Assembly: GCF_049985285.1 (NCBI RefSeq)
Contig: NZ_JBNIEU010000002.1
Span: 620,001-684,000, forward strand
From: Aestuariirhabdus sp049985285
Lineage (GTDB): Bacteria; Pseudomonadota; Gammaproteobacteria; Pseudomonadales; Aestuariirhabdaceae
Direction of reading: 5' to 3'
Length of the DNA stretch: 64,000 nt
The first letter of the stretch is position 1, and every line of letters starts with the position of its first letter. A program made the translations under genes and the position numbers. Below the pieces are notes generated by a model that saw nothing but the letters and a program-made list of their open reading frames with translations, was not told the DNA's origin and ran no database searches. Shown piece by piece: positions 42,968-52,221 of the stretch.

Positions 42968-44188
42968 ATGAAAAGCATTAATAAAGTAGTCCTGGCGTAC
43001 TCAGGAGGTCTCGACACCTCCGTGATTGCCAAGTGGCTAGAGGACACCTATCAGTGTGAAGTGGTCACCTTTACCGCTGACCTTGGGCAGGGCGAAGAGC
43101 TTGAGCCTGCGCGCCTGAAAGCAGAAGCGATGGGGATCAAAGAGATCTACATTGACGACCTGCGAGAAGAGTTTGTCCGAGATTTCGTATTCCCCATGTT
43201 CCGAGCCAACACCATCTACGAAGGTGAATATCTGCTGGGTACCTCGATTGCGCGCCCCCTGATTGCCAAGCGCCTGGTGGAGATCGCCAATGAAACCGGA
43301 GCCGATGCGATCGCCCACGGTGCGACCGGCAAAGGTAACGACCAGGTTCGTTTCGAGCTGGGTGCCTATGCGCTCAAACCGGGCATTCAGGTTATTGCAC
43401 CCTGGCGTGATTGGGATCTCAGTTCCCGCGAAAGTCTGCTGGCATACTGCGATATGCACGGCATTCCAGTCGAGAATAAGCAGGGCAAGAAATCGCCCTA
43501 CTCCATGGACGCCAACCTGCTGCACATCTCGTATGAGGGCGGCCTGTTGGAAAGCCCCTGGAATGAGCCGGAAGAGGATATGTGGCTGTGGAGCGTTGCC
43601 CCCGAAGAGGCACCGGCCGAGCCTACCTATATTGAGCTCGATTATCACCAGGGCGATATCGTCGCCATTGATGGCGAGAAGATGAGCCCTGCCCAGATAC
43701 TGGCTTATCTGAATAAAGTGGGCGGTGATAACGGTATCGGCCGGGTCGATATTGTTGAAAACCGCTATGTGGGTATGAAAGCGCGGGGCTGTTACGAAAC
43801 ACCCGGCGGCACCATTATGCTAAAGGCACACCGGGCGATCGAGTCGATCACCCTGGATCGTGAGGTGGCGCACCTTAAAGATGAGCTGATGCCCCGTTAC
43901 GCCAAGCTGATCTACAACGGCTACTGGTGGTCACCCGAGCGTGAGATGCTGCAACAGATGATCGATAGCTCACAGCGCTTCGTGAATGGTAAGGTTCGCC
44001 TGAAGCTCTACAAGGGCAACGTGATCGTTGTTGGGCGTAAATCGAAGGATACCCTGTTCGACGAGAGCATAGCGACCTTTGAAGACGATGCTGGCGCCTA
44101 CGACCAGGCCGATGCGGCGGGCTTTATCAAGCTCAACGCTTTGCGCATGCGGATCGCAGCCAAGAAGGGGCGCAGTCCCCTGAAGTAA
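42968..44188 (+). CDS. argG: argininosuccinate synthase
   Basis: 406 residues. The N-terminal P-loop is VLAYSGGLDTS, and AHGATGKGNDQVRFE is a substrate-binding block. ArgG condenses citrulline and aspartate with ATP in arginine synthesis. It is a single unit ending at a strong terminator. In Pseudomonas argG is next to motY; here about 3 kb separate them. Confidence 0.97.
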   Translation: MKSINKVVLAYSGGLDTSVIAKWLEDTYQCEVVTFTADLGQGEELEPARLKAEAMGIKEIYIDDLREEFVRDFVFPMFRANTIYEGEYLLGTSIARPLIAKRLVEIANETGADAIAHGATGKGNDQVRFELGAYALKPGIQVIAPWRDWDLSSRESLLAYCDMHGIPVENKQGKKSPYSMDANLLHISYEGGLLESPWNEPEEDMWLWSVAPEEAPAEPTYIELDYHQGDIVAIDGEKMSPAQILAYLNKVGGDNGIGRVDIVENRYVGMKARGCYETPGGTIMLKAHRAIESITLDREVAHLKDELMPRYAKLIYNGYWWSPEREMLQQMIDSSQRFVNGKVRLKLYKGNVIVVGRKSKDTLFDESIATFEDDAGAYDQADAAGFIKLNALRMRIAAKKGRSPLK

Positions 44189-44200
44189 TATGGCGGTGTT

Positions 44201-44238
44201 GAACTAAAAAAGGCCTCGGATGAGGCCTTTTTTAGTTC
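44201..44238. terminator. argG terminator
   Basis: Arms 44201-44217 and 44222-44238 pair perfectly over 17 bases with a four-base loop, with A and T runs on the two sides. It can also end the convergent gloA operon transcript. Confidence 0.95.
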
Positions 44239-44297
44239 GGGTGGCAGAGTCTGCGCTCGTCACCGGCACGCTATCGGTTGGCTCCTGATGATGAGGG

Positions 44298-44681
44298 TTA
44301 GGTGGCGATCAGTTCGATGGCGTAACCGTCGGGGTCACGCACAAAAGCAATTTCAGTGGTGCCGCCCTTAACGGGACCGGGTTCCCGGCTGATCACGCCG
44401 CCGGCTTCGCGGATGCGTTCGCAGGTGCCATAGAGGTCATCGGTGGCAAGGGCAATGTGGCCATAGGCGTTGCCGTGATCATAGCTCTCGGTGCCCCAGT
44501 TGTAGGTCAGCTCGATCACAGCCCCCTGGCTCTCATCGCCGTAACCGACAAAGGCGAGGGTATATTTAAAGGCTTCGTTTTCGGACTTTCTCAGTAGTTC
44601 CATACCCAAAACTCGGGTGTAGAAGTCGATTGAGCGGTCGAGGTTGCCGACGCGGATCATGGTGTGCAGTAGTCTCATCAA
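44298..44681 (-). CDS. gloA: lactoylglutathione lyase (glyoxalase I)
   Basis: 127 residues. Metal ligands are visible: His in LLHTMIRV, Glu in VIELTYNWG, His in YGHIALATDD and Glu in YAIELI. GloA converts the methylglyoxal-glutathione adduct to lactoylglutathione. It is coupled to the upstream DUF3108 gene by an ATGA overlap. The length fits the bacterial Ni2+-type enzyme. Confidence 0.95.
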   Translation of the reverse strand: MMRLLHTMIRVGNLDRSIDFYTRVLGMELLRKSENEAFKYTLAFVGYGDESQGAVIELTYNWGTESYDHGNAYGHIALATDDLYGTCERIREAGGVISREPGPVKGGTTEIAFVRDPDGYAIELIAT

Positions 44682-45412
44682 TTACTCCCTTGTTCAGTGG
44701 CTGGGGCGACGTTGTTGCCGTTTACCATAGCGCTTTTTAGGTCGACCTGGTAACCGCTGCCGCGCTCTATATGTTCAATGCGGACCAGTAGATAGTCCCA
44801 CGCCGGGGCGAACCAGAAAAATGTTTCCCGCTCCTTACCCTTTTTTCGTAGGCGTTTGATCTTGACGGTTTCGATTTTACCCCAAGGTGTATTCAGGGTT
44901 TCCGCTCCGGCTCGTTCAAAGCGCAACTGATCGAGCCGATCCGCCTTCTCAATCACCTGGTAGGTAAGGGGGGTGCGTTGATGCATCAGGTCGAGGCGCA
45001 TCTGCTCCTGATAGCTGAGTTCATCCTGAACGCCAGTGGCAAGGGTCACGGTCCAGGGCGGGGACGATTGGTTGGTGGCGAGTTTGTCACTCCAGTCAAA
45101 TTGTACATCGGTCGCCGGTTTTGATTTGGTCCCCGCGTATTGATAGTGCAGTGGCGTGATGAGGTGCTCGGAGGTGACGGCGAAGTTTGAAGATTGATGC
45201 TGGTAGAACTTGATCAGCAGGATGCGGATGTCAGTATTGAAGCTCGCGCTGTAGCTACCATTGTCGTTAACCTTGAGGGAGCGTACGGCCTCTCCGGTTT
45301 GGCCGAAGTAAGTGGCACTATAGGTTGCCTCATAGGGCGTTAGCTCGAGCGCTGACAATGGTAGCGAGAGGCAGAGACAAGCAGCGGCAAACAGCGGCAA
45401 ACGTAGGCGCAT
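44678..45412 (-). CDS. exported DUF3108 protein
   Basis: 244 residues from the ATG at 45412, which directly precedes a signal peptide (LPLFAAACLCLSLPLSA). The mature part is beta-rich with LTPYEATYSATYFGQTGEA and WGKIETVKIKRLRKKGKERETFFWFAP, the DUF3108 pattern. These proteins are predicted to be periplasmic or outer-membrane associated; function unknown. The neighbours purN upstream and gloA downstream are on the same strand. Confidence 0.85.
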   Translation of the reverse strand: MRLRLPLFAAACLCLSLPLSALELTPYEATYSATYFGQTGEAVRSLKVNDNGSYSASFNTDIRILLIKFYQHQSSNFAVTSEHLITPLHYQYAGTKSKPATDVQFDWSDKLATNQSSPPWTVTLATGVQDELSYQEQMRLDLMHQRTPLTYQVIEKADRLDQLRFERAGAETLNTPWGKIETVKIKRLRKKGKERETFFWFAPAWDYLLVRIEHIERGSGYQVDLKSAMVNGNNVAPATEQGSN

Positions 45413-45480
45413 AAAGAGGACTTTTCTCTTTTTAGAAAAGGTTATGGTAGCGCGCTTTGTTGGATACCGCGAATGTTGGC

Positions 45481-46119
45481 TCAATCGTGGTATTGGTACC
45501 CCTCCGCGGGTAGGGGGGCATCATCCAGATAGGCAATACCCTGTTTCAACGATAAGCGTCCCTCGGCGAACCACTGCGCCGCCAGCGGGTAGATTCGGTG
45601 TTCCACTCCATGCACGCGCGCCGCCAGAGTCTCCTCAGAGTCGCTGGCGTTGATGGCAACCGGCGCCTGGATTACGGTCGCTCCGCCGTCAAGCTCTTCG
45701 GTCACGAAATGAACCGTTGCGCCGTGCCACTGGTCGCCAGCTTCCAATGCTCGCTTATGGGTGTGCAGCCCTCGATATTTGGGCAGCAGTGAGGGGTGGA
45801 TATTGAGCATCCGCCCCTCGTAGCGACGGGTGAACTCAGGGGTAAGAATTCGCATGAAGCCTGCCAGGATAACCAGTTCAGCGTGCATGCCATCGATGGC
45901 TTCGGCAAGCGAAGCGTCGAAGGTTTCCCGGGAATCGAATTGACGGTGATCGACGAGCGCCGTGGCTATACCTGCACGCTGGGCGCGCTGCAAGCCGAAC
46001 GCATCTGCCCGATTGCTAATGACGCCGCTGATCTCGATGCCGATCTCCTGCGCCCGGTCGATCAGCGCTTGGAGGTTGCTGCCGCTGCCGGAAATTATTA
46101 CTACCGTCTTGGTTGCCAT
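45481..46119 (-). CDS. purN: phosphoribosylglycinamide formyltransferase
   Basis: 212 residues from the ATG at 46119; the longer frame upstream overlaps purM and is not used. Motifs are VVIISGSGSNLQAL, MLNIHPSLLPKYRG with Asn and His of the active site, and HFVTEELDGG with the catalytic Asp. It uses formyl-tetrahydrofolate in purine synthesis. It follows purM by 13 bases. Confidence 0.95.
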   Translation of the reverse strand: MATKTVVIISGSGSNLQALIDRAQEIGIEISGVISNRADAFGLQRAQRAGIATALVDHRQFDSRETFDASLAEAIDGMHAELVILAGFMRILTPEFTRRYEGRMLNIHPSLLPKYRGLHTHKRALEAGDQWHGATVHFVTEELDGGATVIQAPVAINASDSEETLAARVHGVEHRIYPLAAQWFAEGRLSLKQGIAYLDDAPLPAEGYQYHD

Positions 46120-46132
46120 CGCCCGATATATC

Positions 46133-47191
46133 CTAGAGTCCGCGCAGTTCGACCTGCTCTTCATCGCCTTCCAGACTGGTGATTTCGCCAATAACCCATG
46201 GGGTTTCACCCTCTTCGGCAAGCAGGGATAGTGCGCTGTCTCGCAGTGCGCTAGGCACCACAATCACCATACCAACGCCGCAATTAAGGGTGCGGTACAT
46301 CTCGCGCTCCTCGACATTACCCTGCTCCTGCAGCCACTGGAACACCTCGGGGCGCTTCCAGCTGCTGATATCGACTACGGCCTTGCAGTTGTCGGGCAGA
46401 ACTCGGGGAATGTTCTCCAGGAGACCGCCGCCGGTGATGTGGGAGAGTGCGTTGACCTGGGATTCACGAATCAGGCGCAGTAATGATTTAACATAGATAC
46501 GAGTCGGCTCCATCAACGCATCGGCCAGGGTCTTATCGCCCATCGGCTGGCTCAGGTCGCTATCGGAGACCTCAAGGATCTTGCGGATCAGGGAGTAGCC
46601 GTTTGAGTGTGGACCTGAAGAGGGCAGGGCGATCAGCAGGTCGCCCGCTTTCACCTTACTGCCGTCAATCAGGCGGGATTTTTCGGCGACCCCAACACAG
46701 AATCCGGCCAGATCATAATCTTCACCCTCATACATTCCGGGCATTTCGGCGGTTTCCCCACCTACCAGCGAGCAGCCGGCGAGTTCGCAACCGGTACCGA
46801 TGCCGCTAACAACCTGGGCCGCGACGTCCACGTTGAGGCGACCTGTGGCGTAGTAGTCGAGGAAAAACAGGGGCTCGGCACCGGCGACGATCAGGTCGTT
46901 GACGCACATGGCCACCAGGTCGATGCCGATGGTGTCGTGTTTGTTCAATTTCATCGCCAGGGCAAGCTTGGTGCCCACGCCATCGGTACCGGAAACCAGC
47001 ACCGGCTCCTTGTAACCTTTAGGGAGCTCACACAGAGCGCCGAAGCCCCCCAGTCCTGCCATCACTTCGGGGCGTCGAGTGCGTTTGGCAACCCCTTTAA
47101 TTCGTTCGATCAGCTGGTTTCCAGCATCGATATCGACCCCGGCGTCTTTGTAACTGATGGAGGGCTTATTGGAGTCGCTGTGGCTGGTCAT
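46133..47191 (-). CDS. purM: phosphoribosylaminoimidazole synthetase
   Basis: 352 residues. Motifs include SYKDAGVDIDAGN, LVSGTDGVGTKLALA and LVGGETAEMPGMY. PurM closes the imidazole ring in purine synthesis. It forms the usual purM-purN operon and is divergent from the DUF2066 gene, as in Pseudomonas. Confidence 0.96.
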   Translation of the reverse strand: MTSHSDSNKPSISYKDAGVDIDAGNQLIERIKGVAKRTRRPEVMAGLGGFGALCELPKGYKEPVLVSGTDGVGTKLALAMKLNKHDTIGIDLVAMCVNDLIVAGAEPLFFLDYYATGRLNVDVAAQVVSGIGTGCELAGCSLVGGETAEMPGMYEGEDYDLAGFCVGVAEKSRLIDGSKVKAGDLLIALPSSGPHSNGYSLIRKILEVSDSDLSQPMGDKTLADALMEPTRIYVKSLLRLIRESQVNALSHITGGGLLENIPRVLPDNCKAVVDISSWKRPEVFQWLQEQGNVEEREMYRTLNCGVGMVIVVPSALRDSALSLLAEEGETPWVIGEITSLEGDEEQVELRGL

Positions 47192-47341
47192 TCAGTGGCC
47201 TGCATGGTTGGGATAAATTGAGAAATGTGGCCCGGATTCGGGGCTGCGCTATTTTAGCAACAGTTTCCGGTCCCGAACAGGGATGCCTGTCATCGAATCT
47301 GTGGCAAAATAGCAGTTTTACTCGCACGGATACCTCTCTTC

Positions 47342-48445
47342 ATGGATCAAACCTCTAAACCTTTGCATGTTCTGTTGATTTGGGTCGTGGTGGCACTAGG
47401 CTGGCATGCCCCGGTGTGGGCCGAAACAGTGGAGGATCTCTACAGCGCCGAGGTGCTGGTTGCAGGTCAGGATGGGGAGTCCCGTTCGGTGGGGATGCAG
47501 CAAGCGCTGATTCTGGTGCTGGGAAAGGTGTCGGGTGCCGCCCTCGCCACCGATGAGGAGCTGCAGGCCCGACTCGGCGACGCCGGTCGTTATGCACGCA
47601 CCTTCGGCTATCACGAGACCGACGAGACGTTACAGACGCAAGAGGGTGAAACGATACCCGCCAGCCGTATGCGTGTCAGCTTTGATCCACGCGGCGTCAC
47701 CCTGCTGGCACGGGAGCTGGATCTGCCGATCTGGGGTGCCAACCGCCCGAGTGTGCTGGTATGGCTAATCGAAGAGGAGCGAGGCAAGCGTCAGGTCGTA
47801 GCCAGCGGGGGCACCGGGCCGGTTCATGAAGCGTTGGAAGCGGGGGGAGAGGAGCGTGGACTGCCGCTGATGCTGCCACTTATGGATATTGACGACCGTA
47901 CCGAAATTACGGACACCGAGCTCTGGGGGCTATTTGCAGAGCCGATCGTCGAAGCCTCGGCCCGCTATAATCCCGGGGCGGTTCTCGCGGGCCGTTACTA
48001 CCGGGTTGCATCGAACCAGTTGGCTGGACGCTGGATGATGATCTTTCGAGGCGAACGTACCAGCATCGATGTGAGGGCAGCGGATGAAACCGAGCTGGTA
48101 AACAAGGGCATTGACCTGGCGGTACGTGAATTGGCTGCACGCTATGCGATTCGTCTTGGTGACGCGTCTGAACTGCCTGCCCGTCTCGTGCTTGCTGGTG
48201 TTAATAGTGGCGATGACTACGCGCAGGCGATCAACTATCTGCAAAAGATAACGGCGGTGCGCAGTGCCAAACCGATCGGGGTAGAGGGCGACCAGCTTAC
48301 GTTGCACCTGACCATCGACGGCACTCTGGCGCAGCTAAAAGAGGTGATTGCGCTCGATAACAGAATGCAGCCGGAACTTGAGCGCAGCGCGTTGGAACCG
48401 GTGGGTAGCCGCTCACTCTATTATCAATGGCTGAGCCTGCCCTGA
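47342..48445 (+). CDS. exported DUF2066 protein
   Basis: 367 residues with a signal peptide (VLLIWVVVALGWHAPVWA). The DUF2066 core is visible in YSAEVLVAGQDGESRSVGMQ, PIWGANRPSVLVWLIEE and the C-terminal repeat-like part. The function is unknown; the gene is consistently found between purM and hda in related bacteria. The transporter gene follows after 24 bases. Confidence 0.85.
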   Translation: MDQTSKPLHVLLIWVVVALGWHAPVWAETVEDLYSAEVLVAGQDGESRSVGMQQALILVLGKVSGAALATDEELQARLGDAGRYARTFGYHETDETLQTQEGETIPASRMRVSFDPRGVTLLARELDLPIWGANRPSVLVWLIEEERGKRQVVASGGTGPVHEALEAGGEERGLPLMLPLMDIDDRTEITDTELWGLFAEPIVEASARYNPGAVLAGRYYRVASNQLAGRWMMIFRGERTSIDVRAADETELVNKGIDLAVRELAARYAIRLGDASELPARLVLAGVNSGDDYAQAINYLQKITAVRSAKPIGVEGDQLTLHLTIDGTLAQLKEVIALDNRMQPELERSALEPVGSRSLYYQWLSLP

Positions 48446-48469
48446 ACAGAAGCAGTGAAGGAATCACAG

Positions 48470-49564
48470 ATGGATTCACAGGAGACGACGGTATCCCAGC
48501 GCTGGTTTTTGCTGGGGGCCACACTGGTCGCAGGGGGGTTGGTTTATTTACTGAGCCCTATTTTGGCACCGTTTCTGGTGGCGATGATTCTGGCGTATCT
48601 GGGCGATCCGATTGCGGACCGGCTGGAGGCCTACGGCTGCTCGCGCACCTGGTCTGTGGTGTGGGTGTTCGTGGTGATGACGCTGCTATTGCTGGCCGTC
48701 ATGTTGGTCATTATTCCCATGCTGGGCTCTCAGCTCCGCTATCTGGTGACCAACCTGCCGGACTGGATTCGTGATACCGAACGACACCTGGTGCCGCTGT
48801 TGCAGGGCTATCTGGGGGTTGAGGCGGAGCAGTTACAGCTGTCGGCGGTGGTAGCCCAGCTCAAGGAGAGTTGGCAGGGGGTGGGTAATATTCTGGTCGG
48901 CGGGATACTGTCGGTGTCTCGTTCGGGACTCGCGGTTGCGGGTTGGCTCGCCAATCTGCTGTTGATACCGGTGGTAGCGTTTTACCTGCTGCGTGACTGG
49001 GATATTTTGATGGAGAAACTGAGGGCGCTGTTGCCGCTCAATGTGCAGCCACTCATTCGCGGCTTGACCCGGGAGTGTGACGAAGTACTGGGTGCGTTTC
49101 TGAAAGGCCAAATGATCGTCATGATCTGCCTCGGCGTGATCTACTCGATCGGGTTATGGATCGTGGGGCTCAAGCTGGCGCTGGTGATCGGTTTACTGGC
49201 GGGGCTGGCCAGTATTGTGCCCTACATGGGGTTTATCGTAGGGATCGGCGCCGCGATGGTTGCGGGTCTGTTCCAGTTCGATGGTTATCTCCCCTTGCTG
49301 TGGATCGGCGGCGTGTTTATGGTTGGGCAGATGCTTGAAGGGATGGTTCTGACCCCGATGCTGGTAGGTGATCGTATCGGCTTGCATCCGGTAGCGGTGA
49401 TCTTTGCCATCATGGCGGGTGGCCAGTTGTTCGGGTTTACCGGCATACTGCTGGCGTTGCCCGTGGGGGCCGTGATTATGGTGTTAGTCCGCCACCTCCA
49501 CGACAATTATCTTCAGAGCCACCTCTACCACGCTGATATTTCCGATCGAACCAATGAGAGCTAA
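48470..49564 (+). CDS. AI-2E/PerM family transporter
   Basis: 364 residues from the ATG at 48470 (AAGGA upstream). About eight membrane helices; typical segments are LLSPILAPFLVAMILAYLG, NLLLIPVVAFYLLRDWD and PYMGFIVGIGAAMVAGL. The family includes TqsA and PerM; some export small molecules or ions. The cargo here is unknown. It precedes hda by 12 bases. Confidence 0.85.
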   Translation: MDSQETTVSQRWFLLGATLVAGGLVYLLSPILAPFLVAMILAYLGDPIADRLEAYGCSRTWSVVWVFVVMTLLLLAVMLVIIPMLGSQLRYLVTNLPDWIRDTERHLVPLLQGYLGVEAEQLQLSAVVAQLKESWQGVGNILVGGILSVSRSGLAVAGWLANLLLIPVVAFYLLRDWDILMEKLRALLPLNVQPLIRGLTRECDEVLGAFLKGQMIVMICLGVIYSIGLWIVGLKLALVIGLLAGLASIVPYMGFIVGIGAAMVAGLFQFDGYLPLLWIGGVFMVGQMLEGMVLTPMLVGDRIGLHPVAVIFAIMAGGQLFGFTGILLALPVGAVIMVLVRHLHDNYLQSHLYHADISDRTNES

Positions 49565-49576
49565 GTTGTTAGTGAT

Positions 49577-50281
49577 ATGAGCCACCCTGTGCAATTACCC
49601 TTGGGCATTCGCCTGCGCGATGAGGCGACCTTCGATAACTTCGTCGCTGGCGATAACGGTGCTTTGATGGCGATGCTTGATCCCCGGCTTGCAAAACGCG
49701 GAGAGCAGGAGCCACTGTTCTATCTTTATGGCAATCCCGGCGTGGGGGTTAGTCATCTGTTGGAAGCCGCTTGCCATCAGGCCGACCAGGCGGCTCAAAG
49801 TAGCGTTTACCTGCCCCTGCTTGAACTCGGGGATTATCCCGCCTCGCTGCTGGAGGGGTTGGAAAATCTGGATCTGGTGTGCATCGATGACCTGCAGCAG
49901 GTAGCGGGCTCGATGGCATGGGAGGAGGGGCTGTTTCACCTCTTTAATCGTGTTCGCGATAGCGGAACCCGGCTCCTACTGGGGTCGCGGCAGACGCCGG
50001 CCAATATGGGGGTCCAGCTCCCGGATCTGGTCTCCCGCCTGGGGTGGGGATTGGTGTTTCAGGTGCAGCCGCTGGATGATGAGCACAAGTGCGAGGCCCT
50101 GATCTTGCGCGCTCGGAATCGGGGGCTGGAGATGAGCGATGAGCTGGCGCGCTATATATTGTCGCGCAGCGAACGCGGCATGGGTGCGTTGTTTGGAGTG
50201 CTGGAACAACTCGATAGTGCCTCGCTGCGGGATAAGCGGCGGCTTACCCTACCCTTTATCAAGCAGGTAATGGGGTGGTAG
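49577..50281 (+). CDS. hda: DnaA inactivator Hda
   Basis: 234 residues. The N-terminal QLPLGI is the clamp-binding motif. The AAA+ part has a degenerate Walker A, GNPGVGVSH, with Val where ATPases have Lys, and Walker B in LVCIDDLQQVAG; sensor 1 and the arginine finger region (ILRARNRGLEMS) follow. Hda with the loaded clamp triggers hydrolysis of DnaA-ATP. Loss of the P-loop Lys is shared in part with E. coli Hda, which has Arg there. Confidence 0.92.
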   Translation: MSHPVQLPLGIRLRDEATFDNFVAGDNGALMAMLDPRLAKRGEQEPLFYLYGNPGVGVSHLLEAACHQADQAAQSSVYLPLLELGDYPASLLEGLENLDLVCIDDLQQVAGSMAWEEGLFHLFNRVRDSGTRLLLGSRQTPANMGVQLPDLVSRLGWGLVFQVQPLDDEHKCEALILRARNRGLEMSDELARYILSRSERGMGALFGVLEQLDSASLRDKRRLTLPFIKQVMGW

Positions 50282-50319
50282 TCGGGACGGCGCAGCAGCG
50301 CCTGCTTAACCGACGCTCC

Positions 50320-50838
50320 CTACTCGCTGTATAGCTCAATACTATCGGCTGTCATCGAGTAGCCTGCCATTCCCAGCTCCGACTCATAGCCCTGAGTGCT
50401 TAATACTCCCTCAATCCAGAAGGGGTCGTAGAGGGCATCGGCAGAAAGCCCCTCGGGATAGCGGACATGGATGATCTGGTTGGGGGGAGGAGGGGGTACA
50501 TGAATACAGGCGCCGAAATAGGGCACCAGCAGTAACTCGCGAATTATTTCGTCATCCCCGAACTCCAGGGGAACCACATAACCCGGAATGCGAACCCGCT
50601 GTTGGTCCAGCTCGGCCACCAGTTGCGGGCTGCGTTGTAGCCCCTCGATACGAGCCTTGGCCTCCTCGATCATCTGCTCGGTCATGGCCGCCAGGTCGTG
50701 GTAGTTGGCGTTGCGTTCGGCCAGAACCGCCTCTACCTGGGTTTGGGGCACAAGGTCTAGCCAATCGAGGGTACGGGCATCGGCCAGGCAGGTGATGGGG
50801 AGCAGAACACTCATTAACAGTAATAGGGGGCGATTCAT
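50320..50838 (-). CDS. exported DUF3299 protein
   Basis: 172 residues with a signal peptide (LLLLMSVLLPITCLA). The conserved block is VRIPGYVVPLEFG, then LLVPYFGACIHVPPPPPNQ, the DUF3299 signature with Cys and His. In Vibrio and related bacteria DUF3299 genes accompany zinc-regulated ABC modules, which agrees with the permease and ATPase upstream. It is the last gene of the run. Confidence 0.85.
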   Translation of the reverse strand: MNRPLLLLMSVLLPITCLADARTLDWLDLVPQTQVEAVLAERNANYHDLAAMTEQMIEEAKARIEGLQRSPQLVAELDQQRVRIPGYVVPLEFGDDEIIRELLLVPYFGACIHVPPPPPNQIIHVRYPEGLSADALYDPFWIEGVLSTQGYESELGMAGYSMTADSIELYSE

Positions 50839-50880
50839 CGGGGTCTCCTCCGCGAGTGGTCGTTAATGTAGCGGCGTTTG

Positions 50881-52221
50881 TCAGGTGCGAATGCTCAAGC
50901 CGTCGCTGAGTGAGTGTCGATACGCTTGCCATGCAGGGATAAGCCCCATCATCAGGGCGCCTCCAACCACCGCCGCGATAATGGCCAGATCGTAGAATCC
51001 GGGCGCCGTAATCGGGAGGTGAATGCCGTAAAGCCCGCTGGCTATAGGCTGCGCCGCCAGTAGTAACAGGTAGAGAAGCCCTAGTCCCAGTGCGCTTCCT
51101 GCCCCGGCCAGTAATACAGATTCACTCAGCATGAGGGTGAATATATGTCTCGGGCGAGCGCCAAGGGCGCGTAAGATAGCCATCTCGCGCCGGCGCTCGT
51201 TCAGTGAGGCCAGCAGGCTGGTTAGCATACCGACCAGGCCCGCAATGACGACAAATACCGAGATCGCCAGCAGTGCCTTTTCCGCTGTGCCGATCAAACT
51301 CCAGAGTTGCCTCAGGGTCACGCCGGGCAGGATCGCCAGCAGGGGCTCGGCCTCATACTGGTTAATCTCGCGCTGCACCGACAGGGTTGCGACGCGGGAT
51401 TTTAACCCGACCAGGGCGGCGGTGATACTTCCGGGCTCCAGCCCATGTTCGTGTTCATTTTCATGTTCATTTTCATGTTCATTTTCATGCTCATTTTCAT
51501 GTTCATTTTCATGCTCATGCTCATCGGCCTGATGCTGATCTGTTGCTACCTGGCTGGAGGTTGCCGGGGCTGCACCGCTCTCCCAACCGTTATGAATCGC
51601 TTCAATGGCCGGCAGCGAGACGTGGATGGTTTGATCGACCGGGGTTCCTGTGGGGGCCAATATACCGCTAACCCGAAAGGGTTGGTCATCGTGGTTTGCG
51701 AAACTGATACGCCCCGTGCCGTGGGCCAGCACTAGCGAATCAGCAAGCTGGTAGTTTAGTGCACGGGCAACTTCGGCCCCAATCACTGCGTCATGGAGGT
51801 CGCTGAACCAGGCGCCCTTGTCGACCCTGAGGGGTTGTCGATTGGCGTAGCGGTAGTGCTCCAGGTAGCTGTCGTTAGTGCCCAGCACGCGATAGCCGCG
51901 GTGGGAGTCGCCCAGCGATAGCGGCACTGACCAAGCCACCTGGGGGTGCTCGTCGATCCTCTCATAACTCTCCCATGAGATCGAATTGGTGGCATCGCCA
52001 ATGCGAAAAATGGAGTAGAGCATCAGTTGAATGGGCCCCGTACGCGGCCCCACGATCAGGTCTGTGCCGGAGAGGGTTTGGGTGAAACCACGCTTCGCCT
52101 CTGTGCGCAGTTTCTCCACTCCCAGCAGCAGGCTGACGCTGATGGCGATGGAGAACAGAGTCAAAAGCGCTGTGGTACGGCGGTTTAGCAGGCTTTTCCA
52201 GGCAAGAAGCAGTGTCGACAT
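50881..52221 (-). CDS. FtsX-like ABC permease with His-Glu-Asn repeat
   Basis: 446 residues with one N-terminal helix, a large external domain and three C-terminal helices (LLAISVFVVIAGLVGMLTSLL and later), the MacB/LolC type. In the external domain, near residues 233-260, is a His/Glu/Asn repeat (HENE four to five times). This is placed to bind metal ions outside the membrane. The gene abuts the ATPase stop, so both form one transporter, probably for a lipoprotein, peptide or metal-linked process. Cargo unknown. Confidence 0.85.
   Translation of the reverse strand: MSTLLLAWKSLLNRRTTALLTLFSIAISVSLLLGVEKLRTEAKRGFTQTLSGTDLIVGPRTGPIQLMLYSIFRIGDATNSISWESYERIDEHPQVAWSVPLSLGDSHRGYRVLGTNDSYLEHYRYANRQPLRVDKGAWFSDLHDAVIGAEVARALNYQLADSLVLAHGTGRISFANHDDQPFRVSGILAPTGTPVDQTIHVSLPAIEAIHNGWESGAAPATSSQVATDQHQADEHEHENEHENEHENEHENEHENEHEHGLEPGSITAALVGLKSRVATLSVQREINQYEAEPLLAILPGVTLRQLWSLIGTAEKALLAISVFVVIAGLVGMLTSLLASLNERRREMAILRALGARPRHIFTLMLSESVLLAGAGSALGLGLLYLLLLAAQPIASGLYGIHLPITAPGFYDLAIIAAVVGGALMMGLIPAWQAYRHSLSDGLSIRT
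51444..51524 (-). repeat. 12-base tandem repeat encoding HENE
   Basis: A unit close to CATGAAAATGAA is repeated about five times inside the permease gene and keeps frame because its length is a multiple of three. Copies differ at a few third positions, mainly A/G. Repeat number could vary between strains. Confidence 0.85.
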